Positions 15,442-24,473 are shown, counted from the stretch's first letter. The stretch is 61,307 nucleotides of DNA from Glaesserella parasuis (GCF_002015085.1 NZ_MUXW01000021.1:1-61307); one strand, 5' to 3'. The notes: generated by a model from the sequence alone, not told the origin. A program made the numbers and translations.

Positions 15442-15448
15442 GGGAAAA

Positions 15449-15525
15449 TGGTGCGACTAGCTGGACTCGAACCAGTGACCCCCACCATGTCAAGGTGGTG
15501 CTCTAACCAACTGAGCTATAGTCGC
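15449..15525 (-). tRNA. tRNA-Val (anticodon GAC)
   Basis: A 77-nt cloverleaf. The acceptor stem pairs GCGACTA with TAGTCGC, the D-arm is AGCTCAGTTGGTTAGAGC, the anticodon stem is CCACC/GGTGG around TTGACAT, and the T-arm contains GGTTCGAGTCC. CCA is encoded. The anticodon GAC reads GUC/GUU valine codons. The gene likely served as integration site for the element whose integrase remnant lies at 14739-15199. Confidence 0.95.
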
Positions 15526-15595
15526 ATAAAAACGAGGTCTATTCTAAAGAAAAAGCAAAAACAACGCAATAGCGAGGGAAACCAACCGCTTGTTT

Positions 15596-16414
15596 TTAAT
15601 CCAAATTTAAGCGTTTTTGTGTAAAAATATGTTTATCTTCCCAACGTAACATCGTCAAATGATTACCCCAAACACAGCCTGTATCCAACGCATAAATCGT
15701 ATCTGGAGTTTGATAACCAATTAAACTCGCCCAATGCCCAAAAATAATCGGTTGCTGGCGATAAAACGGATTATCTAGTTCAAACCAAGGTTTTAAGCCC
15801 TCTGGGGCTTCTTCGACTGGTAATTTACAATCAAAATCCAACCGCTTATCCGCATAACAAAAACGCATACGCGTAAACACATTTAATGCATAACGCCAAC
15901 GCTCAATGCCTTGCAAATCCGCACGCCACTGGTCTGGTGAATTGCCATACATCTGAGCAAGAAAATCTGCAAATTGCTCACCTTGTAACACCGTTTCCAC
16001 TTCCCTTGCACAAGCTAAAGTGGTCGCTAAATCCCATTCTGGGCTTACTCCTGCGTGGACTAACAAAAATTGATGAACAGGGTGTTGTGCCACAAGCGGT
16101 CGAGAACGTAACCAATTTTGCAATTCCAAACGATCTTCCGCCTCAAAAATCGCATCAACCTTATCTTTAGGCTTCACCGCTTTAATTCCCTGCAGTGTCG
16201 AAAGTAAATGCACATCGTGATTACCCAACACCACAGTTGCCCTCTCCCCCAAAGCCTTCACATAACGCAAACAAGCCAAAGAGTTCTCGCCACGAGCAAC
16301 CAAATCACCCGTTAGCCAAAGTTCATCATACTGCGGATCAAAATTAGCTTGCTCAAGCAACAACTGAAATTCATCAAAACAGCCGTGCAAATCTCCCACG
16401 ATATAGGTCGCCAT
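15596..16414 (-). CDS. apaH: symmetrical bis(5'-nucleosyl)-tetraphosphatase
   Basis: ApaH hydrolyses Ap4A to two ADP and also removes Np4 caps from RNA. The 272-residue protein is a calcineurin-like phosphoesterase with GDLHGC (7-12), GDLVARG (about 37-43) and GNHD (about 64-67), which hold the two-metal site. FGHWASLIG and ALDTGCVWG are the distal His and C-terminal motifs of ApaH. It is the last gene of an rbfA-truB-mltB-apaH run, 9 bp after mltB. Confidence 0.95.
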   Translation of the reverse strand: MATYIVGDLHGCFDEFQLLLEQANFDPQYDELWLTGDLVARGENSLACLRYVKALGERATVVLGNHDVHLLSTLQGIKAVKPKDKVDAIFEAEDRLELQNWLRSRPLVAQHPVHQFLLVHAGVSPEWDLATTLACAREVETVLQGEQFADFLAQMYGNSPDQWRADLQGIERWRYALNVFTRMRFCYADKRLDFDCKLPVEEAPEGLKPWFELDNPFYRQQPIIFGHWASLIGYQTPDTIYALDTGCVWGNHLTMLRWEDKHIFTQKRLNLD

Positions 16415-16423
16415 CGTTCTTCC

Positions 16424-17509
16424 CTACTCTACTCTCTGCAAAATACGATCTGCAAATTTCCCGATACTCACCGCAAAATTATTCGACTTATTCCAATCTA
16501 AAATCGTACGGAAATTATTCGACACCAAGAACGCTCGCCCTACCTCTTTATCAGGACGAACCAACCACAACTTCTCTGAACTCAACGCATTCAGTTTTGT
16601 TGTTTCTTGAGCCGTTGGATAGGCTAAATAAACACCCCACGCCTGCCACTCAGCAAGGCTTTTTGCTTTATTCAACTCAATCCCAGAAAAAGAGAGATCG
16701 ATAGGTTGAGCCAACTTAACCTCTACCCCCCACGGCAAGTCCTTATCCCAGCCAACAGTTGCCAGATAATTCGCAATAGAAGCAAAGGCATCATACTGAT
16801 TTTTCCAAATATCCTTACGCCCATCGTTATCGCCATCTGCCGCATAGTTCAAATAAGAGGTTGGCATAAACTGCGTCTGCCCCATTGCCCCAGCCCACGA
16901 GCCTTTCATCTCGGCACGCACTAAGGTTCCCTGTTGCAACATCTTCATTGCATTGACAAATTCTTGAGTAAACAACTTCTCTCGGCGACCATCAAATGCC
17001 AGTGTCGCCAACACAGACAACACATCAAAATTGCCCTGATAACGCCCGAAGCTACTTTCCATACCCCATAACGCCATCAAATACTCTTTTTGCACCCCAT
17101 ATTTCTGGCTTGCTTTGGTTAATTGAGGCTGATATTGCCACCAACGTTGTGCCGCCACGTCCACTTTTGCTTGGGTTAAGGTCTTATTCAAATAATTCGT
17201 CACCCCATTTGGATTTGGCGGTGGCGGAGGTAAATTAGGATCACGTCGACGACTAGCTTGTTGCTGATCTAACTCAACGGCACGAGGCACATATTGAATA
17301 TTCAACGCCGTATTTAGCGCCTCTGCGGAAACCCCTTCATTCGCCGCTTTTTTCTTTAAAAAACTCACATAATCATCAAAATGAGCTAAAGAACGAGCAT
17401 TAGGATACTTAGCCTCCAACGCCACCTTAGGATACTCTTGCTCAGAATTAGCACACCCTGCCAACACCAAGCACGCCATTGATATGGTTAAATAGGATCT
17501 CTTTATCAT
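16424..17509 (-). CDS. mltB: lytic murein transglycosylase B
   Basis: A 361-residue outer-membrane lipoprotein with lipobox LAGC at 16-19. The lysozyme-like core contains LWGMESSFGRYQGNFDVLS, whose Glu is the catalytic acid. It also has MKGSWAGAMGQTQFMPTSYL, ADGDNDGRKDIW (a calcium-binding EF-hand-like loop) and ASIANYLATVGW. The enzyme cuts glycan strands to 1,6-anhydromuropeptides. A proline run (DPNLPPPPPNPNG) links the N-terminal part to the core. It lies 6 bp after truB. Confidence 0.92.
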   Translation of the reverse strand: MIKRSYLTISMACLVLAGCANSEQEYPKVALEAKYPNARSLAHFDDYVSFLKKKAANEGVSAEALNTALNIQYVPRAVELDQQQASRRRDPNLPPPPPNPNGVTNYLNKTLTQAKVDVAAQRWWQYQPQLTKASQKYGVQKEYLMALWGMESSFGRYQGNFDVLSVLATLAFDGRREKLFTQEFVNAMKMLQQGTLVRAEMKGSWAGAMGQTQFMPTSYLNYAADGDNDGRKDIWKNQYDAFASIANYLATVGWDKDLPWGVEVKLAQPIDLSFSGIELNKAKSLAEWQAWGVYLAYPTAQETTKLNALSSEKLWLVRPDKEVGRAFLVSNNFRTILDWNKSNNFAVSIGKFADRILQRVE

Positions 17510-17515
17510 CTTACT

Positions 17516-18433
17516 TTATCTATTGACCATTCTACTTGGTCTAATCACATTATCCGCAGTAATTTCAGCAACGCCTAAAAACAGCTTTTCTGCTGAAAAC
17601 AACCGCACTTGTCCATAAATTCCTTGCGGATTATCAAATTTCACACGTTGCCCAAAACCTACTGCTCTTGTCTGTTCATCAGTTAAATCCAAATGAGGCA
17701 AACGAGCCACCGCACTATCCATCGGCAACAACAACTGATCTAACTCAACAAGCGGCTGATTTTCCGCTAAATTTTGCAAGGCTTCTAAGCTCATCATCTT
17801 CTCAACAGGATAATCAGCGACTGCCAAACGACGCAACATTGTAACGTGAGCGCCACAACCCAACGCCTCCCCCAAATCATCAACCAACGTCCGAATATAA
17901 GTTCCCTTAGAACAATGTACTTCCAACGTCAAATAAGGGGCTTGATACTCAACAAATAACAGCTCAAAAATCGTAATCGGGCGAGCCTCACGCTCCACAG
18001 TAATGCCTGCTCTCGCATATTCATAAAGGGGTTTACCATTATGCTTTAAGGCAGAAAACATCGTTGGCACTTGCAAAATTTCACCACGAAATGCCTCAAG
18101 TGCCGCCAAAATATCTGCAATTTCGACCTTCACTTCACGCGTCTGCACCACTTGCCCATCAGCATCAGAAGTATCCGTCCGCTCCCCCAATTTTGCGATC
18201 ACCCGATAACGCTTATCCGCCTCTAACAAAAACTGAGAAAACTTAGTCGCCTCACCTAAACAGATCGGCAACATACCCGTAGCAAGCGGATCTAACGCTC
18301 CCGTATGCCCTGCTTTATTCGCATTAAAGAGGCGTTTTACCTTTTGCATAATATCGTTAGAGCTTACGCCCTGCGACTTATCCAACAAAAACACCCCGTG
18401 GACATCACGCCCTTTTTTCTTTGGTCTGCCCAT
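17516..18433 (-). CDS. truB: tRNA pseudouridine-55 synthase
   Basis: TruB makes the near-universal pseudouridine-55 in the T-loop of tRNA. The 305-residue protein has GVFLLDKSQGVSSND and the catalytic motif GHTGALDPLATGML, whose Asp is the nucleophile. KRYRVIAKLGERTDTSDADG and the CSKGTYIRTLVDDLG segment follow, and the C-terminal extension is PUA-like. It starts 2 bp after the rbfA stop; the pair order is conserved widely. Confidence 0.95.
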   Translation of the reverse strand: MGRPKKKGRDVHGVFLLDKSQGVSSNDIMQKVKRLFNANKAGHTGALDPLATGMLPICLGEATKFSQFLLEADKRYRVIAKLGERTDTSDADGQVVQTREVKVEIADILAALEAFRGEILQVPTMFSALKHNGKPLYEYARAGITVEREARPITIFELLFVEYQAPYLTLEVHCSKGTYIRTLVDDLGEALGCGAHVTMLRRLAVADYPVEKMMSLEALQNLAENQPLVELDQLLLPMDSAVARLPHLDLTDEQTRAVGFGQRVKFDNPQGIYGQVRLFSAEKLFLGVAEITADNVIRPSRMVNR

Positions 18434-18435
18434 CG

Positions 18436-18819
18436 TTACTCTTCTTCAACGTGACGCTCTTGGTCTTTACGGATCACATTTGTCACCAAGTTTGACATAC
18501 GCATACCCTCGACCAACGACTGATCGTACACAAAACGCAATTCAGGCACGATACGCAAACGCATCGCCTTACCCACTAAGGTACGAATATAGCCCGAAGC
18601 CTTATTTAGCCCCTCTAACCCACGTTCTACCGCACTTTCATCACTATCAAACAAGAAAGTCACAAACACTTTGGCATAGGCTAAATCACGACTGATTTCC
18701 ACATCAGACACCGTCACCATACCAATACGCGGATCTTTCACCTCACGTTGTAAAATAATTGCAATCTCTTTTTGTAGCTCTTGTGCTACACGATCTGCTC
18801 TTGAAAACTCTCTTGCCAT
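18436..18819 (-). CDS. rbfA: 30S ribosome-binding factor A
   Basis: A 127-residue KH-like maturation factor for the 16S 5' region, also needed for cold adaptation. Marks are RVAQELQKEIAIILQREVKDPR, VTVSDVEISRDLAYAKVFV and the C-terminal LRFVYDQSLVEGMRM. infB is not directly upstream as in many gammaproteobacteria. The 168 bp before the gene carry a perfect hairpin (GGGGCGT-AAGAT-ACGCCCC, 18844-18862) and an uptake-signal copy (18949-18957). Confidence 0.95.
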   Translation of the reverse strand: MAREFSRADRVAQELQKEIAIILQREVKDPRIGMVTVSDVEISRDLAYAKVFVTFLFDSDESAVERGLEGLNKASGYIRTLVGKAMRLRIVPELRFVYDQSLVEGMRMSNLVTNVIRKDQERHVEEE

Positions 18820-18987
18820 TGTTTTTTCTCTTAAATAAATAATGGGGCGTAAGATACGCCCCTAAATTGTCTGTCTCATTGCTTGTAACAGCAATGTAAT
18901 TGCCTGTGATAATAGTCCAAAAAGGCTTATTTCACAAGCAAATGATATACAAGCGGTCACTTTAGCCTGATTTTTTGCAAAAAGTGA

Positions 18988-19663
18988 CTAAAACTGATAC
19001 TTCATTCCTACACTCACGTTTTGCCATTTTTCTCCACCTTTTTGACGAGCAATCGCATATTCCCCGAAAAGATGAAGAGCTTTGCTAATTTGATAATTCA
19101 ATCCCAACTTCGCCATAGTGGCATATTTTGCAGGTGAAATACCCTGTAATTCAATTTCACTTTCCGCACCGATATAGCGAGCATTAAAGCCAAACGCATT
19201 TTCTGCTTTTGGGGTCATACGGTGAGATAAGGTCGTATTTAAGCTCAAATCTCCCCATTTCATGGTGGCACGTAACCCTAGCAAATAACTATTTAAGTTA
19301 TATTGAGTACGATTCGCTTGAATACCAAAGTTTTTTCCTTCGTCAAAGGCTTTTTGATAAACAGAATCAAATTGGTATCCGATAAACGGACTTATTTCAC
19401 CTTGTTCAAATTTAATACGATGTCCTAATTCCGTATAGAAATGATAAAGCTTTGATTTAACCTCTGTTTCGACACGGCGTGTTTCATTTGGCATTAAAAT
19501 TGAACGCTTAATCTTGTTTTTCGCATTTGCCATTCCAAGCTGTGCTAGCAAATAGTTATTGTCTAATAATAAGTGTCATATTTGAGGAATTATCTCCCCC
19601 ACCACAAGCTGTTACCAATAGTGATACGAAAGCCGCTTCCGAATATCTACGCACTTTCTTCAT
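18988..19663 (-). pseudogene. autotransporter lipoprotein with internal deletion (signal and beta-barrel remnants)
   Basis: The 5' remnant starts at 19663 with MKKVRRYSEAAFVSLL and the lipobox VTACGGGDNSS, then stops at 19556. The 3' remnant is in another frame, from about 19578 to 18988. It begins DNNYLLAQLGMANAK and ends with the amphipathic strand VSVGMKYQF with terminal Phe, as in type V autotransporter barrels (STELGHRI-like, HLFGEYAIARQKGG). The join lies within AGACAATAACTA, where the two frames overlap. The passenger, probably a NalP/AspA-like serine protease judging by the lipobox and barrel, is gone. A separate barrel product starting at an internal ATG (19551) lacks a signal peptide. 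Confidence 0.8.
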
Positions 19664-19747
19664 AACATTTCCTTCACTCACCACTCAAACACATAACAAA
19701 GATTAAAATCCAGGCAATTTTATCACTAAATAATCAGAATAAATAGG

Positions 19748-19771
19748 AAAAACCGCTTTTCTGCGGTTTTT
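19748..19771. terminator. bidirectional terminator between two pseudogenes
   Basis: AAAAACCGC (19748-19756), loop TTTTCT, GCGGTTTTT (19763-19771). T-runs are present on both strands. Confidence 0.65.
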
Positions 19772-19798
19772 CAAATGAAAATACAATCTATATCAAAT

Positions 19799-19985
19799 TT
19801 ATGATGATTTTATTAATCCTAGCAAGTCAGAAATCTGCTCTAACTTATAATCTGCCAACGACCAACGTGGATCATCCCACTCTGCCTTAGCAGGAATAAC
19901 GACAGTTTTCATATTCGCTGCTTTGCCTGAAATCATACCTAATACAGAATCTTCAACGGCAAAGCATTCATTGACTGTGGCACTG
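19799..19985 (-). pseudogene. C-terminal fragment of a HAD-family phosphatase
   Basis: The minus strand encodes about 60 residues ending at TAA 19799: CFAVEDSVLGMISGKAANM, then KTVVIPAKAEWDDPRWSLAD and LEQISDLLGLIKSS. EDSVLGM-GKAA is HAD motif III-IV of the beta-phosphoglucomutase/HxpB (YniC) group, with the acidic pair that holds magnesium. The N-terminal part with the nucleophile DxD is absent; upstream sequence (from 19986) has no homology I can see. The fragment is dead. Confidence 0.75.
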
Positions 19986-20214
19986 AGTTATACCACTCCA
20001 TAGAAAAAAAACATATAAACAGAATTGAGCATTTTTAGAGCCAAGATAAACGTCATTTACTCAAGTTTAACAGTATTTCCAAAGTACATTTGGAATTGTA
20101 TTTGAAGGAATGCAAATAGCGTTTTAATCACAGTAACTTAAAGCTCAAATTTCCATTTAAACATAATTAGTTAAAGGCGGTTTAAGTTAGTTATCTAGCC
20201 CCTATTTATTATAG
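19986..20214. other. non-coding stretch, nothing recognised
   Basis: No credible reading frame, RNA gene or repeat family was seen. It adjoins the break of the HAD gene and may be debris from the same deletion. Confidence 0.4.
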
Positions 20215-20249
20215 TTAAAAGCCCCTTTATCCGCTGATAAAAGGGGCTT
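20215..20249 (-). terminator. rplY terminator
   Basis: On the minus strand AAGCCCCTTT (20240-20249 complement), a loop with TATCAGCGGAT, then AAAGGGGCTT followed by TTAA. A 10-bp stem about 105 bp after the rplY stop. Confidence 0.6.
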
Positions 20250-20354
20250 GGAACTACTTGAAATTTATTCCTAAACTATCTCGTAGTAATCTGACTTTAA
20301 ATTAAAAAAACTAACAGATACAAAGTCTGAGAAATAGTGTTTAACTACATGGGG

Positions 20355-20642
20355 TTAAATACGTTTAAAGTCTAAGTGAACAAGTTTTGGTTTAGTTGGG
20401 TGACGTTGAATCGCTTGTACTTTTACTTGCTCTTCTTTACCCGCAACAACGATAGTTAACACTTCGTTGTAGAACGCATCGTGTACTTGTGCGTTGTTTA
20501 CTTTATCGTGGTCTAAAATGATTGATACAGCTTCTGCTTTACCACCGTAGATGATTGCAGGAACTTGACCATTGTGACGCAGGCGGCGGCTCGCACCCTT
20601 ACCTTGCGCCGAACGAACTTCAGCTTCAAATTTGAATGACAT
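20355..20642 (-). CDS. rplY: 50S ribosomal protein L25
   Basis: A 95-residue single-domain L25 that binds 5S rRNA (short form, as in E. coli; no CTC extension). Marks are RSAQGKGASRRLRHNGQVPAI at the N-terminus and VQAIQRHPTKPKLVHLDFKRI at the C-terminus. The gene is monocistronic with its own promoter, leader hairpins and terminator. Confidence 0.95.
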   Translation of the reverse strand: MSFKFEAEVRSAQGKGASRRLRHNGQVPAIIYGGKAEAVSIILDHDKVNNAQVHDAFYNEVLTIVVAGKEEQVKVQAIQRHPTKPKLVHLDFKRI

Positions 20643-20659
20643 AATTAAATTCTCATAAA

Positions 20660-20681
20660 TAAAAAGGGAACCTAAGGTTCC
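20660..20681 (-). terminator. terminator-like hairpin in the rplY leader
   Basis: On the minus strand GGAACC-TTA-GGTTCC followed by CTTTTTATTT, ending 20 bp before the rplY start codon. A second stem (AAATAGC / GCTATTT, 20692-20714) lies just upstream. This is the layout of a leader attenuator or an autogenous control site. Confidence 0.5.
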
Positions 20682-20748
20682 ATTGATACAAAAATAGCAG
20701 GCGACCCAGCTATTTCCCTAAATTTGACGGTTAAAAAACCGAGTGCGT

Positions 20749-20777
20749 ATTCTAATGAAAATTTAAGAAAAATCAAA
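20749..20777 (-). promoter_or_regulatory. rplY promoter
   Basis: Minus-strand TTTGAT (20772-20777), 17-bp spacer, TAGAAT (20749-20754). The leader to the start codon is about 100 nt. Confidence 0.5.
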
Positions 20778-20923
20778 CATTACTTCGCTGTTTCTACTTT
20801 TTCAACAGTATAGTTCAGTAAGTAAGCGCAATTTTTCGTAATTTGGTAAGAAACTTCACAAAAGTATTGTAAAATGCGTCGTTTTTTTATTCTTTCTATC
20901 GTTTTATTTAATAGGAGTAATGA

Positions 20924-23437
20924 ATGACTATCGCTCAGTCAAACACACATCTTAGCCCTGAGAACATTCAAAATGTCAAAAATGCCATTTTGCATAAACT
21001 TGTTTTTGCTCTTGGTGTAGAACCGCGTGAAGCAAGCAAACGTAACTGGTTAAATGCGGCATTGCGTGTTGTGCGTGATCTTTCTACGGAATCTTGGTTA
21101 CAAACTCGTCGTAGCCAAGCGGCAAATACAAGCCGTCGTGTTTATTATCTTTCTATGGAATTTTTAATGGGAAGAACCTTCAGTAATGCTATGATTGCAG
21201 AAGGTGTTTATGATCTAATTCGAGCTGCGTTTGACGAGCTAGGTCAAAATCTTGAAGACATTATTAATGAAGAAGGCGATCCAGGCTTAGGTAACGGCGG
21301 CTTAGGTCGCTTGGCTGCGTGTTATATGGACAGTCTTGCAGCAATGAAGATCCCTGCGATTGGCTACGGTATTCGTTATGAATACGGTATGTTCCGCCAA
21401 GAGATAAAAAATGGCGAACAAGTTGAAAATCCAGATTATTGGTTAGAAAATGAATTTGCGTGGCCTTACTTACGTTCAAGTAAAAAATTCCCTGTACGTT
21501 TTGGTGGCAGAACTTGGCAAGAAGGCAAAAAAACCGTATGGCAACCTGATGAAGAAATCATTGCTCAAGCCCACGACCAGCTTGTCCCAGGATTTAAAAC
21601 CACTGCAACCAACAGCTTACGTCTATGGTCTGCACACGCAGGGGAAAAACTATTTGGTTTAGCAGACTTTAACCGTGGTGACTATTTTGCAGCAATGAGC
21701 CAACAAAATAGCTCAGAAAACGTTTCTCGTGTACTTTACCCAGACGATTCAACTTACAACGGTCGTGAATTACGTTTACGCCAAGAATATTTCCTTTGCT
21801 CTGCATCAGTACAAGACATCGTTCGTCGTCATGAAGTGGAATCGGGATCTTGCTTAAATCTTGCGGAAAAAGTGGCAATCCACCTTAACGACACCCACCC
21901 TACCCTTGCGATTCCTGAGTTAATGCGCATTTTAATTGACGAAAAAGGTTATAGTTGGGAACAGGCATGGAATACGACTCGCAAAGTATTCTTCTACACC
22001 AACCACACTTTAATGAGCGAAGCGTTAGAAACTTGGCCTGTGGAGATGGTGGCTCGTATCTTACCACGTCATTTACAAATTATTTTTGAAATCAACGATT
22101 GGTTCTTACAAGAGGTTCGTCAGCAATTCCCAAATGATGAAGAATTAATCCGTCGTGTATCTATTATTGACGAACAAGGCGACCGTCGTATTCGTATGGC
22201 GTGGTTAGCCGTGATTGCATCAGGCAAAGTCAATGGCGTAGCCAAAATTCACTCAGACTTAATGGTGGAGTCTATTTTTGCCGATTTTGCGAAGATCTAC
22301 CCAGATCGCTTCACCAACGTAACAAATGGTGTAACCCCACGTCGCTGGATTCATATCGCTAATCCTGGACTTGCTGCAATTTTAGATAAACGTATTGGCA
22401 AAGAATGGCGTACCAATTTAACTCAGTTAGACAAGTTCAATGCCTTTGTTGATGATACTGATGTTCAAGTAGAAGTGGCTGCGGTTAAAGTAGAAAATAA
22501 ACGTAAACTCGCCGCTTATGTAGAACAAACTCAAGGAATTAAACTCAACCCTGAAGCGATTTTTGACGTTCAAATTAAACGTATTCACAAATACAAACGT
22601 CAGCAATTAAATGTGTTACACATCATTGCTCACTATAACCGTATTTTAAGAAACCCAACAGCAGATTGGCAGCCACGCGTCTTTATCTTTGCAGGTAAAG
22701 CAGCAAGTGCTTACTATGCAGCGAAAAAAGTGATTCGTTTAATCAACGATGTTGCAAATGTGATCAACAACGACAGCCATATTCGTGATTTAATCAAAGT
22801 TGTCTTTATTCCGAACTACAGCGTAAGCCTTGCACAATTAATTATTCCAGCAGCAGATGTGTCTGAGCAAATTTCCCTTGCTGGTACAGAAGCATCAGGT
22901 ACATCAAATATGAAATTTGCCCTAAACGGTGCATTGACAATCGGTACCCTTGACGGTGCAAACGTGGAAATTTTAGATCGTGTAGGTAACGACAACATCT
23001 TTATCTTCGGTAACACCGTAGAACAAGTGGAAGAGTTACGTCGCAACGGCTACTCACCATATCACTACTACGAAAAAGATGCAGAATTAAACGAAGCAAT
23101 TTCACAAATCTTAAATGGTAAATTCTCACCAGAAGATCCATATCGTTATCAAGAGTTAATTCTCTCATCAGGTGACTTCTATCAAGCCTGTGCGGATTTC
23201 CGTAGCTATGTAGATGCTCAAGAGAAAGTAGCAACCTACTTCCGTAATAAGAAAGCGTGGACACGTTCTGCGATCATCAACATTGCGAATATGGGCTACT
23301 TCTCATCAGACCGCTCTGTGTTAGATTATGCGAAAGATATTTGGAAAATTGAACCAATGAACGAAACGCAATTATCTTCTCAGCCGAAAGTAGCGGATAT
23401 GATGAGTAATGCGAGTAAGTTGTTAGTTATAAAATGA
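20924..23437 (+). CDS. glgP: glycogen phosphorylase
   Basis: GlgP releases glucose-1-phosphate from glycogen using pyridoxal phosphate. The 837-residue protein follows E. coli GlgP along its whole length. DPGLGNGGLGRLAACYMDS forms the active-site loop, ENVSRVLYPDDSTY and HLNDTHPTLAIPE follow, and TEASGTSNMKFALNGAL carries the PLP lysine. It resembles GlgP more than MalP in the N-terminal part. No glgBXCA genes are adjacent, so here it is separate from the synthesis cluster. RBS AGGAG precedes the ATG. Confidence 0.92.
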   Translation: MTIAQSNTHLSPENIQNVKNAILHKLVFALGVEPREASKRNWLNAALRVVRDLSTESWLQTRRSQAANTSRRVYYLSMEFLMGRTFSNAMIAEGVYDLIRAAFDELGQNLEDIINEEGDPGLGNGGLGRLAACYMDSLAAMKIPAIGYGIRYEYGMFRQEIKNGEQVENPDYWLENEFAWPYLRSSKKFPVRFGGRTWQEGKKTVWQPDEEIIAQAHDQLVPGFKTTATNSLRLWSAHAGEKLFGLADFNRGDYFAAMSQQNSSENVSRVLYPDDSTYNGRELRLRQEYFLCSASVQDIVRRHEVESGSCLNLAEKVAIHLNDTHPTLAIPELMRILIDEKGYSWEQAWNTTRKVFFYTNHTLMSEALETWPVEMVARILPRHLQIIFEINDWFLQEVRQQFPNDEELIRRVSIIDEQGDRRIRMAWLAVIASGKVNGVAKIHSDLMVESIFADFAKIYPDRFTNVTNGVTPRRWIHIANPGLAAILDKRIGKEWRTNLTQLDKFNAFVDDTDVQVEVAAVKVENKRKLAAYVEQTQGIKLNPEAIFDVQIKRIHKYKRQQLNVLHIIAHYNRILRNPTADWQPRVFIFAGKAASAYYAAKKVIRLINDVANVINNDSHIRDLIKVVFIPNYSVSLAQLIIPAADVSEQISLAGTEASGTSNMKFALNGALTIGTLDGANVEILDRVGNDNIFIFGNTVEQVEELRRNGYSPYHYYEKDAELNEAISQILNGKFSPEDPYRYQELILSSGDFYQACADFRSYVDAQEKVATYFRNKKAWTRSAIINIANMGYFSSDRSVLDYAKDIWKIEPMNETQLSSQPKVADMMSNASKLLVIK

Positions 23438-23478
23438 TTTTATAACTAATAGACTAAGATACACTCTCTAGACATTTG

Positions 23479-23519
23479 GAAATTCTCCATTCTACTATTG
23501 AATAAAAATGGAGAATTTC
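23479..23519 (+). terminator. inverted repeat after glgP
   Basis: GAAATTCTCCATT (23479-23491) pairs perfectly with AATGGAGAATTTC (23507-23519). There is no T-run afterwards, so termination may need Rho or the hairpin may mark the 3' end. Confidence 0.4.
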
Positions 23520-23655
23520 TATCTGTGCTCATTTATACCTTCCTCCAATAAATTAGTGTCTGACATAGCCCCACACAAAATTTAACGAATAACCTCGACA
23601 AATATATGAAATATTTGGGTATAATCGTCCGCTTGTATGAGGGAGAAATTAAGTG

Positions 23656-24279
23656 ATGGAAAGTTTTTTACACGGTTTTGTGGTCTGTTTTGGGCTGATT
23701 GTGTCTATTGGTGCACAAAATGCATTTTTATTGAAGCAGGGGATTTTAAAACAGCACGTTTTTTGGGTAGCTCTACTCTGCTTTCTTTGTGATGTTGCGT
23801 TGATGAGTATCGGTGTATTGGGGCTTGGTTCGCTTATTTCGCAGTCACCTACCGCTAGTTTATTTCTTGCTCTGTTTGGTGCGATTTTTTTATTCACTTA
23901 TGGTAGTCGCTCTTTTATCACTGCTTATCAAGGCTCAAGTCAGCTATTGGCACAACAAGGGCAAGCTAAGTCGTCTTTAAAGAAAGTGATCGCCATTACC
24001 CTTGCGATTACATTACTTAATCCACACGTTTATATTGACACTGTGGTGATTGTCGGTGGTATTGGCGGCACTTTAAGTTTCACAGAAAAAATACACTTTT
24101 TACTTGGAGCATTAATTTGTTCATTTTTATGGTTTTTTGGGGTCGGTTATGGTGCTGGTTTACTTTCCCCTTACTTTGAAAAACGTCGAACTTGGCAGAT
24201 TTTAGATTTTGTCACAGGGTTAATTATGTATGGCATTGCATTTAGTTTAATCGTGTATACAGTGAAACTTATTGAATGA
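23656..24279 (+). CDS. argO: LysE/ArgO-family basic amino acid exporter
   Basis: A 207-residue protein with about six membrane segments. The start contains FVVCFGLIVSIGAQNAFLLKQG, the signature of LysE/ArgO exporters, and the middle has AITLLNPHVYIDTVVIVGG, another family hallmark. It should export L-arginine or a relative from the cytoplasm. The ATG at 23656 follows GGGAGA; a GTG one codon before (23653) is equally possible. Specificity is inferred from closeness to ArgO (YggA). Confidence 0.85.
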   Translation: MESFLHGFVVCFGLIVSIGAQNAFLLKQGILKQHVFWVALLCFLCDVALMSIGVLGLGSLISQSPTASLFLALFGAIFLFTYGSRSFITAYQGSSQLLAQQGQAKSSLKKVIAITLAITLLNPHVYIDTVVIVGGIGGTLSFTEKIHFLLGALICSFLWFFGVGYGAGLLSPYFEKRRTWQILDFVTGLIMYGIAFSLIVYTVKLIE

Positions 24280-24467
24280 AGTAGTCGCCCTTTATTTCTA
24301 TTCTTCTATCATCAACCATCCTCTTTATAATGTTAATTTTTTGTAAAAATTCGACTTATATCACAGTTTTTCTTTAAAAAATCCGTCATAATTGGGGGGA
24401 TTTGTGTGACTGATTTATAAGTAAGCATTTCTCTTTGACTTTTTGCCTTTATTTGTACTGAAATGTA

Positions 24468-24473
24468 TATAAT
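24468..24473 (+). promoter_or_regulatory. sucA -10 box
   Basis: A perfect TATAAT 52 bp before the sucA ATG. No good -35 lies at the usual distance (TTGACT is 28 bp away), so an activator may be needed. Confidence 0.35.

Noticed and set aside
15449..15525. Reading the tRNA as tRNA-Asp because of its GTC-like loop
   Set aside because: The seven-base loop is TTGACAT, giving anticodon GAC (valine); the body also matches tRNA-Val(GAC).
18844..18862. GGGGCGT-AAGAT-ACGCCCC hairpin as rbfA-side terminator
   Set aside because: There is no T-run on either strand, and it lies in the rbfA leader, so its role is unclear and I did not list it separately.
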